Shown here: in pieces, positions 6,887-13,262 of the stretch
Layout: every line of letters begins with the position of its first letter
How positions within the stretch are numbered: the stretch's first letter is position 1
Assembly (NCBI GenBank): GCA_964515805.1
Contig: CAZEUZ010000034.1
Location: forward strand, 1-13,262
Source of the DNA: CAZEUZ01 sp964515805
GTDB taxonomy: Bacteria > Pseudomonadota > Gammaproteobacteria > Pseudomonadales > Cellvibrionaceae
DNA: 13,262 nt
Direction of reading: 5' to 3'
The notes under the pieces: generated by a model
Database searches by the model: none
What the model was told of the DNA's origin: nothing
The model's input: only the letters and a program-made list of their open reading frames with translations
Made by a program: the position numbers and the translations under genes

Positions 6887-8017
6887 ATGGAGCTCACTTT
6901 GAATTTAACCCCTCAACAGCGCTATCAGTCTGATTTAGCGCTACCCGGATTTTTTCATGATGAAGCCCAACAGCTGGCGGTTGATAAGCTACAAAATCTT
7001 TATGATCGTCTTGTCGACAATGATAAAACAGATGCACGAAAAAGCTTCTGGCGTAAGATCGCTGTCAATACAGGCTTACATAAACCACCTGGTCCGTTAA
7101 AAGGGTTATATTTTTGGGGGGGTGTGGGACGAGGCAAGACGTATTTAATGGACAATTTCTACGCAAGTTTGCCCTTCGACAATAAAATGCGGGCGCATTT
7201 TCACCGTTTTATGCGACGCATTCATAGCGAACTAAAAGCGCTTTATAAAGAGAAAAACCCATTGCAAATAGTCGCTAAACAGCTGGCAAAGGAAGCGAGA
7301 GTGATTTGTTTCGATGAATTTTTTGTCTCCGACATTACCGATGCAATGCTAATTGCCAATCTGTTAAAAGGTTTATTTGAAAACGGTGTCACGCTGGTTG
7401 CGACTTCTAATATATTACCCGATAAGCTTTATCAAGATGGCCTGCAACGTGAACGCTTTCTACCGGCGATTGATTTATTAAATATTCATACAGAAGTTGT
7501 CAATATCGATGGAGGCCGAGATTATCGGCTGCGTTGTCTGCAACAAGCGGAACTTTATCATTGGCCATTGGATGACGCCGCGGCTAATAGTTTGCTGAAT
7601 AGTTTAGAGCGGTTAGTCCCAGAAAAAAAGGAAATACGGCAAGACTACACAATAGAAGTTGAAGGTAGACAGATCCTGTGCCGTTATCACGCCGAAGATG
7701 TGGTCTGGTTTGAATTCGTTGTTCTTTGCGATGGACCACGTTCTCAAAATGATTACATCGAAATTGCGCGTGAATATCATGCAGTAATTATTAGCAACAT
7801 TCCTCAACTTACGGAAACTACGGAGGATCAGGCTCGGCGTTTTATCAATTTAGTCGATGAGTTCTACGATCGCAACATCAAACTAATTTTATCTGCGGAG
7901 AAGCCTTTAAACGAGCTTTACAAAGGCGCCAAACTGCGTTTCGAATTCGAACGTACGGTCAGTCGATTGTTGGAAATGCAAAGTCATGAGTATCTTGCGA
8001 GACAGCATAAAGCTTAA
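6887..8017 (+). CDS. zapE: cell division protein ZapE (AFG1/LACE1-type ATPase)
   Basis: A P-loop ATPase of the AFG1 family; in E. coli ZapE associates with the constriction site late in division and affects FtsZ-ring stability. The 376-residue protein has family length. Motifs: N-terminal TPQQRYQSDL, Walker A GGVGRGKT (78-85) in LYFWGGVGRGKTYLMDNFY, the histidine-rich HFHRFMRRIH (104-113), Walker B VICFDEF (139-145) followed by VSDITDAM, the sensor-like ATSN (172-175), and the arginine-rich GLQRERFLPAI (185-195). The C-terminus AKLRFEFERTVSRLLEMQS is also typical. ATG 6887 is used because it gives the family N-terminus, though no clear Shine-Dalgarno sequence precedes it. The gene stands alone, divergent from queA and convergent with gspN (61-nt gap with no terminator hairpin). 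Confidence 0.94.
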   Translation: MELTLNLTPQQRYQSDLALPGFFHDEAQQLAVDKLQNLYDRLVDNDKTDARKSFWRKIAVNTGLHKPPGPLKGLYFWGGVGRGKTYLMDNFYASLPFDNKMRAHFHRFMRRIHSELKALYKEKNPLQIVAKQLAKEARVICFDEFFVSDITDAMLIANLLKGLFENGVTLVATSNILPDKLYQDGLQRERFLPAIDLLNIHTEVVNIDGGRDYRLRCLQQAELYHWPLDDAAANSLLNSLERLVPEKKEIRQDYTIEVEGRQILCRYHAEDVVWFEFVVLCDGPRSQNDYIEIAREYHAVIISNIPQLTETTEDQARRFINLVDEFYDRNIKLILSAEKPLNELYKGAKLRFEFERTVSRLLEMQSHEYLARQHKA

Positions 8018-8078
8018 CGATAAAAATAAACTTTGAAATAATGGTTAACTTGAAACAAAAGGGTTAAAGGGTAGTGAT

Positions 8079-8849
8079 TCAGCGGTTGTTCCAGGCAATC
8101 ACATAACCGCCTCGCTCATTTGGTTTACCTATCATTTGCAGTATTTGGTGCAGTGCTTCGTTGCTGGTTGACTGTTCTTTGGAATTGGGTGTTACTTCAC
8201 CTGCTATCGATAAACCACTTGTCCTTGGTATTTCGATGGTAAGATCAGTGATCAGTGGTTCGGGATCAATATTGGTTAGCTTGCCCTGCACACCTCCGGC
8301 ACCATTGTCACTTAGGCGAATTTCCAAATCTCCTAAATCGATCCAAGTCCGGCTATTATGAAATTGTGCCTGTCGCCATTTAATGACGCCTTCAATATCG
8401 CTAAAACTCCCTTTTTTGAAAACCATTGATTTTATCGTCATATCAGCACTGCCTCCCAAGCGCACTACTAACCAAGGTTCAAGCGTTGCTGCATTGAGAG
8501 AAAATTGACCATTATAGAGATGTAACTGCCCGTCGATTAGTGATAAACAGGCGTTCGCTGATAAAATCTGATTACGTAAATGGGTTGTAAACTTGATGCA
8601 AGGCGTCAACCAGAGAAAACTAATGGGGTTTAATTGCCACTGAAGTTTGCCTAAAGGAAACGGATTATCGTCAATCAATAATTGATTGTTGAGGATATTC
8701 CCTCGCCAAAAACTACCATTAACAGTGGATACCTGCCAGTTAGGCAGGGTCTTCTGCGCAATATGGACAGCCCAACTGGCCGGCATGGTGCTTAGCACCA
8801 ATACCAGCCAAAAACTAGTAGCAAGGGCAGCCCAGTAGGCTATTTTCAC
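8079..8849 (-). CDS. gspN: type II secretion system protein N-like (GspN)
   Basis: 256 residues with one N-terminal membrane anchor (about 6-22, hydrophobic, after MKIAYW) and a periplasmic beta-rich remainder. The pattern agrees with the GspN/T2SSN family: VNGSFWRG (43-50), then PLGKLQWQLNP (65-75) and a GxxxxxGxIxW-like C-terminal half. GspN is an inner-membrane accessory protein of some type II secretion machines and is not present in all of them. The start is GTG at 8849, with no upstream in-frame ATG and no clear Shine-Dalgarno sequence; its G lies at the edge of a perfect 9-bp inverted repeat (8849-8879). It follows glnA by 59 nt on the same strand and converges with zapE. No other gsp gene is in the window, so it is isolated here. 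The family call is by sequence pattern and is less certain than for the enzymes. Confidence 0.72.
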   Translation of the reverse strand: MKIAYWAALATSFWLVLVLSTMPASWAVHIAQKTLPNWQVSTVNGSFWRGNILNNQLLIDDNPFPLGKLQWQLNPISFLWLTPCIKFTTHLRNQILSANACLSLIDGQLHLYNGQFSLNAATLEPWLVVRLGGSADMTIKSMVFKKGSFSDIEGVIKWRQAQFHNSRTWIDLGDLEIRLSDNGAGGVQGKLTNIDPEPLITDLTIEIPRTSGLSIAGEVTPNSKEQSTSNEALHQILQMIGKPNERGGYVIAWNNR

Positions 8850-8879
8850 TCTGGAAAAACCATACAGACATTTCCAGAG
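8849..8879 (-). repeat. perfect 9-bp inverted repeat at the gspN start codon
   Basis: On the minus strand CTCTGGAAA (8879-8871) and TTTCCAGAG (8857-8849) are exact reverse complements separated by 13 bases. The last G of the second arm is the first base of the gspN GTG start. In the glnA-gspN transcript this would form a 9-bp hairpin occupying the usual ribosome-binding-site position. No T run follows, so it is not a standard intrinsic terminator. It could equally be a DNA operator. Confidence 0.7.
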
Positions 8880-8908
8880 ATGATGCAGTCAAACAACAGT
8901 GATAGTGA

Positions 8909-10315
8909 TTAGACGCTATAGTACATATCAAACTCAACAGGATGAGTTGTCATGTCCAGTGTTTCAATTTCTTCTTTTTTGAGTGCGATATAAGCATCAA
9001 TCATACCATCAGTGAAAACGTCCCCCGCTTTTAAGAAATCGCGATCTTTATCCAGCGCTGAAAGTGCTTCTGCAAATGAAGCGCATACTGTAGGAAATTC
9101 GGCTTGTTCTTCAGGAGGCAGATCGTATAAATCTTTATCAGCTGCATCGCCAGGATGAATTTTTTTATTGATGCCATCGAGACCTGCCATCAATAGCGCT
9201 GCGAATGCTAGGTAAGGGTTGGCAGTAGGATCTGGGAAACGGGTCTCGATGCGTTTACCTTTTGGCGATGTCACATAAGGAATGCGAATCGATGCAGAGC
9301 GGTTACGCGCAGAATAAGCTAGGATGACAGGTGCTTCAAATCCTGGTACCAAGCGTTTGTAAGAGTTAGTAGAGGCGTTACAGAAGGCATTTAGTGCTTT
9401 AGCATGCTTGATTATGCCACCGATGTAGTAAAGTGCTGTTTCACTTAAACCCGAGTAACTATCGCCGGCAAACTGATTGGTACCTTCTTTAGAGAAAGAT
9501 TGATGAACGTGCATGCCATTGCCGTTATCGCCTACCAGTGGTTTCGGCATGAATGTAGCGGTCTTACCGTAAGCATGGGCTACGTTGTGGACGCAGTATT
9601 TGAGGATTTGCACTTCATCTGCTTTCTTAGTCAGAGTGTTGGCGCTAACACCAATTTCACACTGGCCTGCGGTACCAACTTCGTGATGGTGAACTTCGAC
9701 TTTTAGCCCCATTTGTTCCATTGCAGTACACATGGCTGAGCGAATATCGTGCAGTGAATCGACTGGTGGCACCGGAAAGTAACCGCCTTTAATGCCAGGC
9801 CGATGCCCCATGTTGCCTTCTTCGTATTTGTGTCCGGATGACCAAGCTGCCTCTTCAGAGTTAATTTTGTAGAACGCTCCAGACATATCGGCACCCCACT
9901 TTATATCGTCAAATACAAAGAATTCGGGTTCGGGACCAAACATGGCAGAATCCCCATAACCTGTAGACTTTAGATACTCTTCGGCCTTCTGAGCAACGGA
10001 ACGAGGATCGCGCTCATAACTTTCGCCTGTGGATGGCTCGACGATATTACAACGCAGAATAACCGTAACTTCATCGGTAAAGGGATCTAATATGGCGGTG
10101 TCGTCATCCGGTTTTAATATCATGTCTGATTCGTTGATACCCTTCCAACCTGCAATAGAAGATCCATCGAACATTTTGCCTTCTTCAAAAAACTCTGAAT
10201 CGACTTCTGTCGCAGGAATGCTAACGTGTTGTTCTTTTCCTTTGGTGTCAGTAAAGCGCAAATCTACCCACTTTACTTCGTTTTCCTTGATTAATTTTAC
10301 AGTTTTTGCTGGCAT
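8909..10315 (-). CDS. glnA: glutamine synthetase, type I (GSI-beta)
   Basis: Makes glutamine from glutamate, ammonia and ATP; a cytosolic dodecamer and the main ammonia-assimilating enzyme. The 468 residues line up with the E. coli enzyme almost position for position. D50 lies in FDGSSI, metal ligands E129 and E131 in FGPEPEFF, E212 in HHHEVG, E220, H269 in GMHVHQS, E327 of the flexible loop in GFEAP, R339 in ARNRS and E357 in KRIETRFPDP. Tyr397 in LYDLPPEE is the adenylylation site that marks the GSI-beta class, so activity is probably regulated by GlnE, which is not in the window. The ATG at 10315 has a strong GGGGAG five bases upstream. A sigma-70-like promoter lies at 10366-10394. No glnL/glnG (ntrBC) genes are adjacent; gspN follows after 59 nt. 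Confidence 0.98.
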   Translation of the reverse strand: MPAKTVKLIKENEVKWVDLRFTDTKGKEQHVSIPATEVDSEFFEEGKMFDGSSIAGWKGINESDMILKPDDDTAILDPFTDEVTVILRCNIVEPSTGESYERDPRSVAQKAEEYLKSTGYGDSAMFGPEPEFFVFDDIKWGADMSGAFYKINSEEAAWSSGHKYEEGNMGHRPGIKGGYFPVPPVDSLHDIRSAMCTAMEQMGLKVEVHHHEVGTAGQCEIGVSANTLTKKADEVQILKYCVHNVAHAYGKTATFMPKPLVGDNGNGMHVHQSFSKEGTNQFAGDSYSGLSETALYYIGGIIKHAKALNAFCNASTNSYKRLVPGFEAPVILAYSARNRSASIRIPYVTSPKGKRIETRFPDPTANPYLAFAALLMAGLDGINKKIHPGDAADKDLYDLPPEEQAEFPTVCASFAEALSALDKDRDFLKAGDVFTDGMIDAYIALKKEEIETLDMTTHPVEFDMYYSV

Positions 10316-10320
10316 TTTAG

Positions 10321-10394
10321 CTCCCCGACATAGCTGAAAGTTGAGTTTGTTGAATTTCAGATTTATTTATAACTGATAACTTATTGATTAGCAA
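10321..10394 (-). promoter_or_regulatory. glnA promoter candidate and ribosome-binding site
   Basis: On the minus strand TTGCTA (10394-10389, 4/6 match to the -35 box) and TATAAA (10371-10366, 5/6 match to the -10 box) are separated by exactly 17 bases, and GGGGAG (10326-10321) lies five bases before the glnA ATG. The predicted leader is about 40-45 nt. I looked through the 179-nt ubiK-glnA gap for a sigma-54 GG-N10-GC element and saw none in correct spacing. Confidence 0.5.
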
Positions 10395-10494
10395 ATTGGC
10401 TGACAAGCCGATGTAGTTGTCGCCTTTATTTAGCAATCAATCAATATCAAAACTTAGTAGGCATACAGTACTATGTAGCTATTGTAATATATGG

Positions 10495-10758
10495 TTACTG
10501 CTTGATTTTTGTTTCCAGATCGGCAAGTTGTGCCTCTAGATCCTGCAGTTTTTCGCGAGTGCGAAGTAATACGGCGGCTTGAGCATCAAATTCTTCTCGA
10601 GAGACAAGATTGAGTTTGCGCAATAATGATTCCAATAACGAACGCATTTGGCTCTGATCAAGTTTTTCGGCATCACTGCCAGTTCTGGTGGTAGCAGTTG
10701 TACCGGCAAATTGGCGCACGAAGTCATCAATCAATTGTTTTGGCGAGTAATTTTTCAT
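10495..10758 (-). CDS. ubiK: ubiquinone biosynthesis accessory factor UbiK (YqiC/BMFP family)
   Basis: A small (87-residue) accessory protein needed for efficient aerobic ubiquinone synthesis in E. coli and Salmonella, where it works with UbiJ in the soluble Ubi complex and binds membranes. The diagnostic block LNLVSREEFDAQAAVLLRTREKL (about 46-68) is nearly the E. coli sequence, and is followed by a heptad-type coiled coil LQDLEAQLADLETKIKQ to the end; the N-terminal half is a predicted amphipathic helix. The frame is open to 10830, but the ATG at 10758 gives the family N-terminus, has TGAGA about ten bases upstream, and avoids overlap with ftsX. It lies 31 nt after ftsX and 179 nt before glnA on the same strand. 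rpoH, the usual gene after ftsX, is absent at this place. Confidence 0.9.
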   Translation of the reverse strand: MKNYSPKQLIDDFVRQFAGTTATTRTGSDAEKLDQSQMRSLLESLLRKLNLVSREEFDAQAAVLLRTREKLQDLEAQLADLETKIKQ

Positions 10759-10789
10759 GCTAAAAATCTCAATTATTTTGTGTTTTTCT

Positions 10790-11782
10790 TCAACCTGGTT
10801 CAATAGAATATAGGTGGCGACTGACGGCAATCCAAGCGCCTAACCAGCCCAGGAATCCCGATCCTAGGATCACGCCGATAATCAACTGTATATCGAGGCC
10901 CGACAATTGGTAACTGCTTTGATAAAGAGAAGCCAATCGCGATACCGGACCGGATAACCAGTAGCTGAGGATAGTTAATAGTACAGTGGCCAAAATACCG
11001 CCGCCAACACCATACCACCAGCCGGTGTAAAGGAAAGGTCGTCGCACAAAGGCGTTAGTGCCACCAACCAACTTAACGATAACTATTTCATCGCGCCGGT
11101 TTTCAATGGCAAGGCGGATAGTATTACCGACAATTAATAACACGCCTACACCCAAAAGGCATGCTAGCGAGAGTACGATTCGCCGCGCCAGATCCACAAT
11201 TTCATGTAGACGTTTCAGCCAACCCATATCCAGTTGAACGTGATCGACCAGTGGTTCCCGAGCAATCCTTCCCTGTAATACCGAAAGCTTTTCGGGGTTG
11301 TCGATTCTTGGTTGAGGGTACAGTACGATAACGGCCGGCAGCGGATTATCATCAAGTATATTTAATACATCACCTAATCCTGAATAGCGCTGGAATTCAG
11401 CCAGCGCTTGTTCGGCATTAATTAATTCGGCGTTTTCAATTTCGTCATAGTCAAGAAGTGTTGAAAATAATGCATCAATGGCGACTGGTTGGGCTTGCTG
11501 TTGTAAAAAGACTGAAATTTGGGCATTGTCGCGCCAGCCTTGACCTAATTTTTGTATATTTTCCAATGACAAAAATAGCGCTGTCGGCAATGCTAAAGCA
11601 ATAGCGATAACCAGCCAAGTTAGCAAGCTCTGCAATGGGGTTTTTAGTAATCGCGACAGACTGTCCAATGACAATGATTTGTGATTTGCAAACCAGTGCT
11701 TGCTTAAGCCAAGAAGGGTCGTTTGACTGTGGTAGACGCCTTTGCCTTTGCTTTTGCTTTTTGGCAGATTAACTTTCGGCAT
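10790..11782 (-). CDS. ftsX: cell division protein FtsX (FtsEX permease-like subunit)
   Basis: Membrane half of the FtsEX complex, which passes ATP-driven conformational change to periplasmic activators of the amidases that split the septal wall. 330 residues: a basic cytoplasmic N-terminus (1-50), membrane helix 1 (about 53-74), a periplasmic domain (about 75-200), then helices at about 202-224, 253-276 and 298-320. The conserved cytoplasmic stretch ENRRDEIVIVKLVGGTNAFVRRPF (227-250) is typical. Its first 14 bases overlap the end of ftsE (11769-11782), a common arrangement that ties the two products' translation. Residues 8-15 (KSKSKGKG) are coded by four repeats of a six-base unit (11738-11761). 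ubiK follows after 31 nt. Confidence 0.96.
   Translation of the reverse strand: MPKVNLPKSKSKGKGVYHSQTTLLGLSKHWFANHKSLSLDSLSRLLKTPLQSLLTWLVIAIALALPTALFLSLENIQKLGQGWRDNAQISVFLQQQAQPVAIDALFSTLLDYDEIENAELINAEQALAEFQRYSGLGDVLNILDDNPLPAVIVLYPQPRIDNPEKLSVLQGRIAREPLVDHVQLDMGWLKRLHEIVDLARRIVLSLACLLGVGVLLIVGNTIRLAIENRRDEIVIVKLVGGTNAFVRRPFLYTGWWYGVGGGILATVLLTILSYWLSGPVSRLASLYQSSYQLSGLDIQLIIGVILGSGFLGWLGAWIAVSRHLYSIEPG
11738..11761 (-). repeat. four-unit hexanucleotide repeat inside ftsX
   Basis: Read on the coding strand: AAAAGC, AAAAGC, AAAGGC, AAAGGC, encoding KSKSKGKG (residues 8-15) in the cytoplasmic N-terminus of FtsX. Gain or loss of units keeps the frame, so only tail length and charge would change. 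Confidence 0.8.
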
Positions 11783-12446
11783 AAGTTATACCGTCTTCTA
11801 CCAGGCGTCCAGCGGACAAAGTTAATATCCGCCTGTGCAGTTGATTGATCAAGGAGATATCATGGCTGGCTATTAACACAGTAACGCCCACATTATTGAA
11901 GTCCTCGAATAGCTGCATGACTTCTGCAGATAGTTCCGGATCCAGGTTGCCCGTGGGCTCATCGGCCAACAAAATTTTCGGTTTATTAACCACCGCCCTA
12001 GCAATACCGACGCGCTGTTGTTCACCCCCTGATAAAGTGACGGGGTTGTCCTTTTCTTTATGTAACAATCCCACCTTTTCCAAAGCGGCGCGCACTCGTC
12101 GGCCTTGCTCTCTGGGTCTAATGCCAGCGACTTGCAAGGGTAACGCTACGTTATCGAAAACCGTACGATCGTGGAGCAGTTGATGATTCTGAAATACTAC
12201 GCCGATTTGCCGTCGGAGATAGGGTATTTGATAGTTGCGAATGCGGGCAAGCTGCTTGTTGCCAATCAATATCTGCCCTCGAGAGGGGCGCTCCATTAAC
12301 ATCATTAGTTTCAGCAAAGTGCTTTTGCCAGCTCCAGAATGCCCGGTGAGAAAAGCCAGTTCACCGGCCTGCAACTCAAAACTGACGCCTAAAAGCGCGT
12401 CGTGCCCTTCACTGTAACGTTTACTAACGTTATCAAAGCAAATCAT
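11769..12446 (-). CDS. ftsE: cell division ATP-binding protein FtsE
   Basis: ABC-type ATPase partner of FtsX at the division septum. 225 residues (E. coli 222). All nucleotide-binding elements are intact: Walker A GHSGAGKST (35-43, K41), Q-loop VFQN (84-87, Q86), ABC signature LSGGEQQRVGIARAV (138-152), Walker B ILLADE (158-163) continuing PTGNLD, and the switch His195 in IASHD. Start ATG 12446 gives the expected MICFDNVSKRY; no Shine-Dalgarno sequence is apparent in the 20 bases upstream. It is 65 nt after ftsY, a gap containing an inverted repeat, and overlaps ftsX by 14 nt. Confidence 0.97.
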   Translation of the reverse strand: MICFDNVSKRYSEGHDALLGVSFELQAGELAFLTGHSGAGKSTLLKLMMLMERPSRGQILIGNKQLARIRNYQIPYLRRQIGVVFQNHQLLHDRTVFDNVALPLQVAGIRPREQGRRVRAALEKVGLLHKEKDNPVTLSGGEQQRVGIARAVVNKPKILLADEPTGNLDPELSAEVMQLFEDFNNVGVTVLIASHDISLINQLHRRILTLSAGRLVEDGITYAES

Positions 12447-12470
12447 CTAAATAAAACTGTGGTAGCTGTG

Positions 12471-12497
12471 TTAGATATGATTTAATCATCTATCTAA
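12471..12497 (-). repeat. imperfect hairpin in the ftsY-ftsE gap
   Basis: TTAGAT (12471-12476) and ATGATT (12477-12482) pair with AATCAT (12484-12489) and ATCTAA (12492-12497): 12 base pairs in all, interrupted only by two unpaired bases (12490-12491), with a tight centre around 12483. AT-rich (only two G-C pairs). In the transcript of the minus strand it is not followed by a U run. It ends 24 nt before the ftsE ATG. Could be an RNA stem or a DNA site. Confidence 0.6.
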
Positions 12498-12511
12498 TTT
12501 GTACATTTAGT

Positions 12512-13262
12512 CTAATTACCAAATAATGCTTCGACGAAGTCATCCGCTAAAAAAGGCTGTAAATCATCGATACCTTCACCAACGCCAATGAATCTAATCG
12601 GCAATTTGAAACGCTCGGTTAGGGCAAAAATCACACCGCCTTTGGCCGTGCCATCCAACTTGGTCAAAGCGATGCCGGTTATCTCCATTACTTCATTGAA
12701 TTGTTGGGTTTGTACTATGGCGTTTTGACCAGTGCCTGCATCCAGAACAAGCAGTATTTCATGAGGAGCAGATTGATCGAGTTTGGACATGACTCGCTTG
12801 ATCTTGGCTAATTCTTCCATTAGATGGCTTTTATTTTGCAGACGGCCGGCTGTATCCGCAATGACGACATCGATCCCACGTGCCTTGGCCGATTCAATCG
12901 CGTCAAAAATAACGGAAGCACTATCGGCGCCTGTGTGCTGCGATATGACGGGAATGTGATTGCGTTCCCCCCAAATTTGTAGTTGTTCGGTAGCAGCGGC
13001 ACGAAAGGTATCGCCCGCGGCCAACATGACAGTTTTATTCTCTTGTTGCAAGCGTTTTGCCAACTTGCCGATGGTTGTTGTCTTGCCGACACCGTTGACG
13101 CCGACGACTAATATCACATAAGGTGATTTAGCATTGTCCACTGTGAGAGGCGCCTCGGCGTCTCTAAGGATTTCGGCCAAGTAGCGCTTTAAAATCTGAT
13201 AAAGTGCCTCGCCATTACCCAGCTGATTGCGCTTCAATTGGTTGGTTAAGTGATCAATGATT
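12512..13262 (-). CDS. ftsY: signal recognition particle receptor FtsY, C-terminal part (5' truncated by window edge)
   Basis: Membrane-associated SRP GTPase receptor that docks ribosomes carrying nascent inner-membrane proteins at SecYEG. 249 residues of the NG domain are present; the reading frame is open to the window edge (the preceding codons read IIDHLTNQL), so the TTG near 13237 is not a real start. GTPase motifs, numbered in the fragment: P-loop GVNGVGKT (54-61), DTFRAAA (84-90), DTAGR (136-140), TKLDG (200-204), and the closing GVGEGIDDLQPF-FVEALF end. All are intact. It is first of the ftsY-ftsE-ftsX run, the classic gammaproteobacterial cluster. Confidence 0.98.
   Translation of the reverse strand, partial: IIDHLTNQLKRNQLGNGEALYQILKRYLAEILRDAEAPLTVDNAKSPYVILVVGVNGVGKTTTIGKLAKRLQQENKTVMLAAGDTFRAAATEQLQIWGERNHIPVISQHTGADSASVIFDAIESAKARGIDVVIADTAGRLQNKSHLMEELAKIKRVMSKLDQSAPHEILLVLDAGTGQNAIVQTQQFNEVMEITGIALTKLDGTAKGGVIFALTERFKLPIRFIGVGEGIDDLQPFLADDFVEALFGN

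Noticed and set aside
10029..10337. 102-codon + strand open frame antisense to the start of glnA
   Set aside because: Fully opposite conserved GlnA coding sequence and its leader; shadow of real codon usage.
10759..10830. 24-codon N-terminal extension of ubiK overlapping ftsX
   Set aside because: Not part of the family N-terminus; the ATG at 10758 gives the normal length.
11845..12183. 112-codon + strand open frame antisense to ftsE
   Set aside because: Lies wholly opposite a fully conserved ABC ATPase; no ribosome-binding site and no domain-like sequence.
1..13262. CRISPR array, insertion sequence, prophage, toxin-antitoxin or defence system
   Set aside because: No regularly spaced repeats, transposase, integrase, or small paired genes seen; all long frames are accounted for by core genes.

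Overview
The window is a dense block of bacterial housekeeping genes. Every confidently recognised protein is closest in sequence character to Gammaproteobacteria. The first run (3' end of ftsH, folP, glmM, tpiA, secG, tRNA-Leu with anticodon GAG, all on +) has the gene order I know from Pseudomonas-like genomes; E. coli lacks tpiA at this place. Base composition looks intermediate to slightly AT-rich. I saw no insertion sequence, phage gene, CRISPR array, toxin-antitoxin pair or broken gene. A free-living or host-associated gammaproteobacterium of the broad Pseudomonadales/Cellvibrionales/Oceanospirillales neighbourhood fits. The exact lineage cannot be fixed from these genes alone.

Layout. 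(1) 1-4308, + strand: ftsH C-terminus, folP, glmM, tpiA, secG and tRNA-Leu; the tRNA starts 7 nt after the secG stop. (2) 4319-6551, - strand: queA then tgt, two steps of queuosine synthesis, translationally close (7 nt apart). tgt ends only 10 nt from the tRNA 3' end, tail to tail. (3) 6552-6886: a 335-nt AT-rich divergent gap. (4) 6887-8017, +: zapE (AFG1-type ATPase). (5) 8079-10315, -: glnA (adenylylatable type I glutamine synthetase), then a lone gspN-like gene whose GTG start lies in a perfect 9-bp inverted repeat. (6) 10495-13262, -: ftsY (partial), ftsE, ftsX, ubiK.

The contents serve separate core functions: membrane proteolysis and Sec/SRP targeting (FtsH, SecG, FtsY), cell division and wall-hydrolase control (FtsE, FtsX, ZapE), cell-wall precursor supply (GlmM), folate, glycolysis, tRNA modification, nitrogen assimilation and ubiquinone synthesis. 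I see no new multi-gene system. The points worth a second look are (a) joins that differ from the gene neighbourhoods I know: secG-tRNA-Leu against tgt rather than rimP-nusA/yajC-secDF, ubiK after ftsX where rpoH is usual, and an isolated gspN; (b) inverted repeats at 8849-8879 (gspN start), 12471-12497 (ftsY-ftsE gap) and 6775-6814; (c) a 21-bp tandem duplication over the tpiA stop; and (d) the absence of any clear intrinsic terminator.
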